A stretch of 64,000 bases of DNA from CAZNKU01 sp045545235 (lineage in GTDB: Bacteria; Bacillota; Clostridia; Monoglobales; Firm-18). Under the pieces are notes generated by a model, which was not told the DNA's origin, did no database searches, and worked only from the letters and a program-made list of their open reading frames with translations. The position numbers were made by a program, and so were the translations under genes. Below, in pieces: positions 62,623 to 64,000 of the stretch (position 1 is its first letter; every line of letters starts with the position of its first letter). The DNA lies in NCBI GenBank assembly GCA_045545235.1, contig JAZQAN010000076.1:28605-92604 (forward strand), given 5' to 3'.

Positions 62623-63426
62623 ATGGGCGTAGATATTAAAAGCCTGAAAAACCGCATCAAAAGTGTGGATTCAACCTTGCATCTTACTAATGCGATGGGG
62701 CTTGTAGCATCTGCAAAAATTCGCGGTGCAACTCTTTTGATGAATAAAAGCAAAGATTATGCCAATGCACTTGAGGATACTGTTTCCATGCTTGCTACTG
62801 CAAAATCATGTCAGAAAAGTCCATATATGAAAAAGGGAGGAAGCGGCAAGGTTTGTGTTATAGCAATTGCCGGTGACAGAGGTCTTGCAGGCGGATATAA
62901 TTCAAACCTGTTTAAAGCTTGTGAAGCAATTGGTGCAGATAAGATTATTCCAATAGGCAAAAGAGCCTGCGAAAGATTTGGTAAAGATGTAGTTAAAACA
63001 GAAAGCTTTTCGTATAATGATGCAATTGCACTTGCAAAGGATTTGTGTGACGAATTCAAGGCAGGTAAATGGGAAAAAGTTGGAATTGTGTACACAAAGT
63101 ATGAATCTATGATGACACAATCACCTGATATAAAGTGGATTCTTCCTATTGAAAAGTCAGATAAAAAGCTTAATGCAGATATTATTTACGAGCCTGATGA
63201 GAGAACTGTACTTGAGGCAGTAACAGAAGAATATATTGCAGGTAAAATAGTTGCATGTGCAAAAGAAAGCTTTACCTGTGAAGTGGTTGCAAGAAGATTC
63301 GCTATGGATAATGCGGGTAAAAATGCAACCGAGATGATTGATAATCTCACCCTTGAATATAACCGTGCAAGACAGGGTGCAATCACTCAGGAAATTACAG
63401 AAATTGTTGCAGGAAGTGGGGCATAA
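62623..63426 (+). CDS. atpG: F1 ATP synthase subunit gamma
   Basis: A 267-residue central-shaft subunit, rather short (280-290 is usual). The N-terminal helix is IKSLKNRIKSVDSTLHLTNAM, the middle shows GDRGLAGGYNSNLFK, and the C-terminal helix is TEMIDNLTLEYNRARQGAIT followed by QEITEIVAGSGA. It lies 1 base after atpA. Confidence 0.95.
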   Translation: MGVDIKSLKNRIKSVDSTLHLTNAMGLVASAKIRGATLLMNKSKDYANALEDTVSMLATAKSCQKSPYMKKGGSGKVCVIAIAGDRGLAGGYNSNLFKACEAIGADKIIPIGKRACERFGKDVVKTESFSYNDAIALAKDLCDEFKAGKWEKVGIVYTKYESMMTQSPDIKWILPIEKSDKKLNADIIYEPDERTVLEAVTEEYIAGKIVACAKESFTCEVVARRFAMDNAGKNATEMIDNLTLEYNRARQGAITQEITEIVAGSGA

Positions 63427-63473
63427 CCTTGCATCATCTTCTGCATCAAAATTAATGGCAAGGAGTAATAATT

Positions 63474-64000
63474 ATGTCAGATAAAACAAAAGGCAGTGTT
63501 TTGCAGGTTGTTGGCCCGGTTGTTGACGTTTACTTTGATGAGGGCAACTTACCTGCTATACACAATGCGCTTACTATGAATATAGGGGATAAAACCCTTA
63601 CCGTTGAGGTAGCACAGCACATTGGTGATAATACTGTAAGATGTATCGCTATGGCATCTACCGACGGTCTTACAAGAGAAACAGAGGTTATTGATACCGG
63701 CAAGGCTATAAGTGTGCCTGTGGGTAGAAAAACTCTTGGCAGAATTTTTAATGTGCTTGGTGAACCTGTTGATAATAAGCCTGCACCCGAGGATGTTGAA
63801 AAATGGGACATTCACCGTCCTGCTCCTGAATATTCAGAGCTTTCCACATCAACAGAGATACTTGAAACAGGTATTAAGGTTATCGACCTTATCTGCCCAT
63901 ATTCAAAGGGTGGTAAAATAGGTCTTTTTGGTGGTGCCGGTGTTGGTAAAACAGTTCTTATTATGGAGCTTATCAACAATATCGCCAAGGAACATGGCGG
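63474..64000 (+). CDS. atpD: F1 ATP synthase subunit beta, 5' part (cut by window edge)
   Basis: About 175 codons are present before the right edge. The peptide begins KGSVLQVVGPVVDVYF, contains TLGRIFNVLGEPVD and the catalytic Walker A GGAGVGKT at about residues 153-160, so it is the catalytic beta subunit. AAGGAG lies 8 bases upstream of the ATG. A 47-base gap follows atpG with no terminator. The rest, and atpC, should lie beyond the window. Confidence 0.97.
   Translation, partial: MSDKTKGSVLQVVGPVVDVYFDEGNLPAIHNALTMNIGDKTLTVEVAQHIGDNTVRCIAMASTDGLTRETEVIDTGKAISVPVGRKTLGRIFNVLGEPVDNKPAPEDVEKWDIHRPAPEYSELSTSTEILETGIKVIDLICPYSKGGKIGLFGGAGVGKTVLIMELINNIAKEHG

Overview
The window looks like a chromosomal segment of an anaerobic, spore-forming member of the Clostridia. 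It is AT-rich by eye, has strong GGAGG-type ribosome binding sites with many TTG and GTG starts, and carries spoIVA, SLH-domain surface proteins, a YesM/YesN-type two-component system and a clostridial-style purine operon. The exact lineage cannot be fixed from the sequence alone. A plant-polysaccharide-degrading gut or rumen Firmicute would fit. No transposase, phage gene, CRISPR array, tRNA or rRNA was seen.

Region 1 (1-39,800) is a large Gram-positive polysaccharide-utilisation locus. A two-component system on the minus strand (sensor kinase cut by the left edge, plus an AraC-type response regulator) sits divergent from a long rightward run of genes. The run begins with two secreted proteins that share a copper-amine-oxidase-N-like stalk domain, the second a 1421-residue right-handed beta-helix protein. 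An LplABC-type ABC sugar importer without its own ATPase follows. Then come two SLH proteins, a secreted SGNH esterase, and three more secreted proteins including a second beta-helix enzyme. After these the products lose their signal peptides: two GH3 glycosidases, a serine hydrolase, a clan GH-A glycosidase, and a catabolic set (sugar isomerase, FGGY kinase, class II aldolase, 2-hydroxyacid dehydrogenase, HpcH/HpaI aldolase, aldo/keto reductase, phosphotriesterase-like lactonase). A NodB-type deacetylase and an F5/8-type C plus GH-A protein close the run. The logic is: sense glycan, degrade and bind it at the surface, import oligosaccharides, trim them in the cytosol, and convert the released monosaccharide to triose/pyruvate-level products.

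Region 2 (39,806-44,630) is a small second sugar unit: an AraC/cupin regulator divergent from a DUF4965/glutaminase-A-like protein, an SGNH hydrolase and an MFS transporter. It is bounded on both sides by bidirectional hairpin terminators.

Region 3 (44,707-58,360) holds spoIVA on the minus strand, then a purine operon driven by a consensus sigma-A promoter and controlled by a ZTP riboswitch with a downstream intrinsic terminator: purE, a PurF homologue lacking the catalytic cysteine, purM, purN, a PurO-like IMP cyclohydrolase, a stand-alone AICAR transformylase, glyA, purD and a long single-chain purL.

Region 4 (58,457-64,000) is the F1Fo ATP synthase operon, atpI-like, B, E, F, H, A, G, D, cut by the right edge within atpD. 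Its c subunit carries two carboxylates, like the Na+-translocating Fusobacterium type.

The points most worth a second look are a repeated, apparently unnamed ~57-residue module in three secreted proteins, a second recurring C-terminal module, the mixed phosphorylative/non-phosphorylative sugar pathway, the cysteine-less PurF, and the two-carboxylate c ring.
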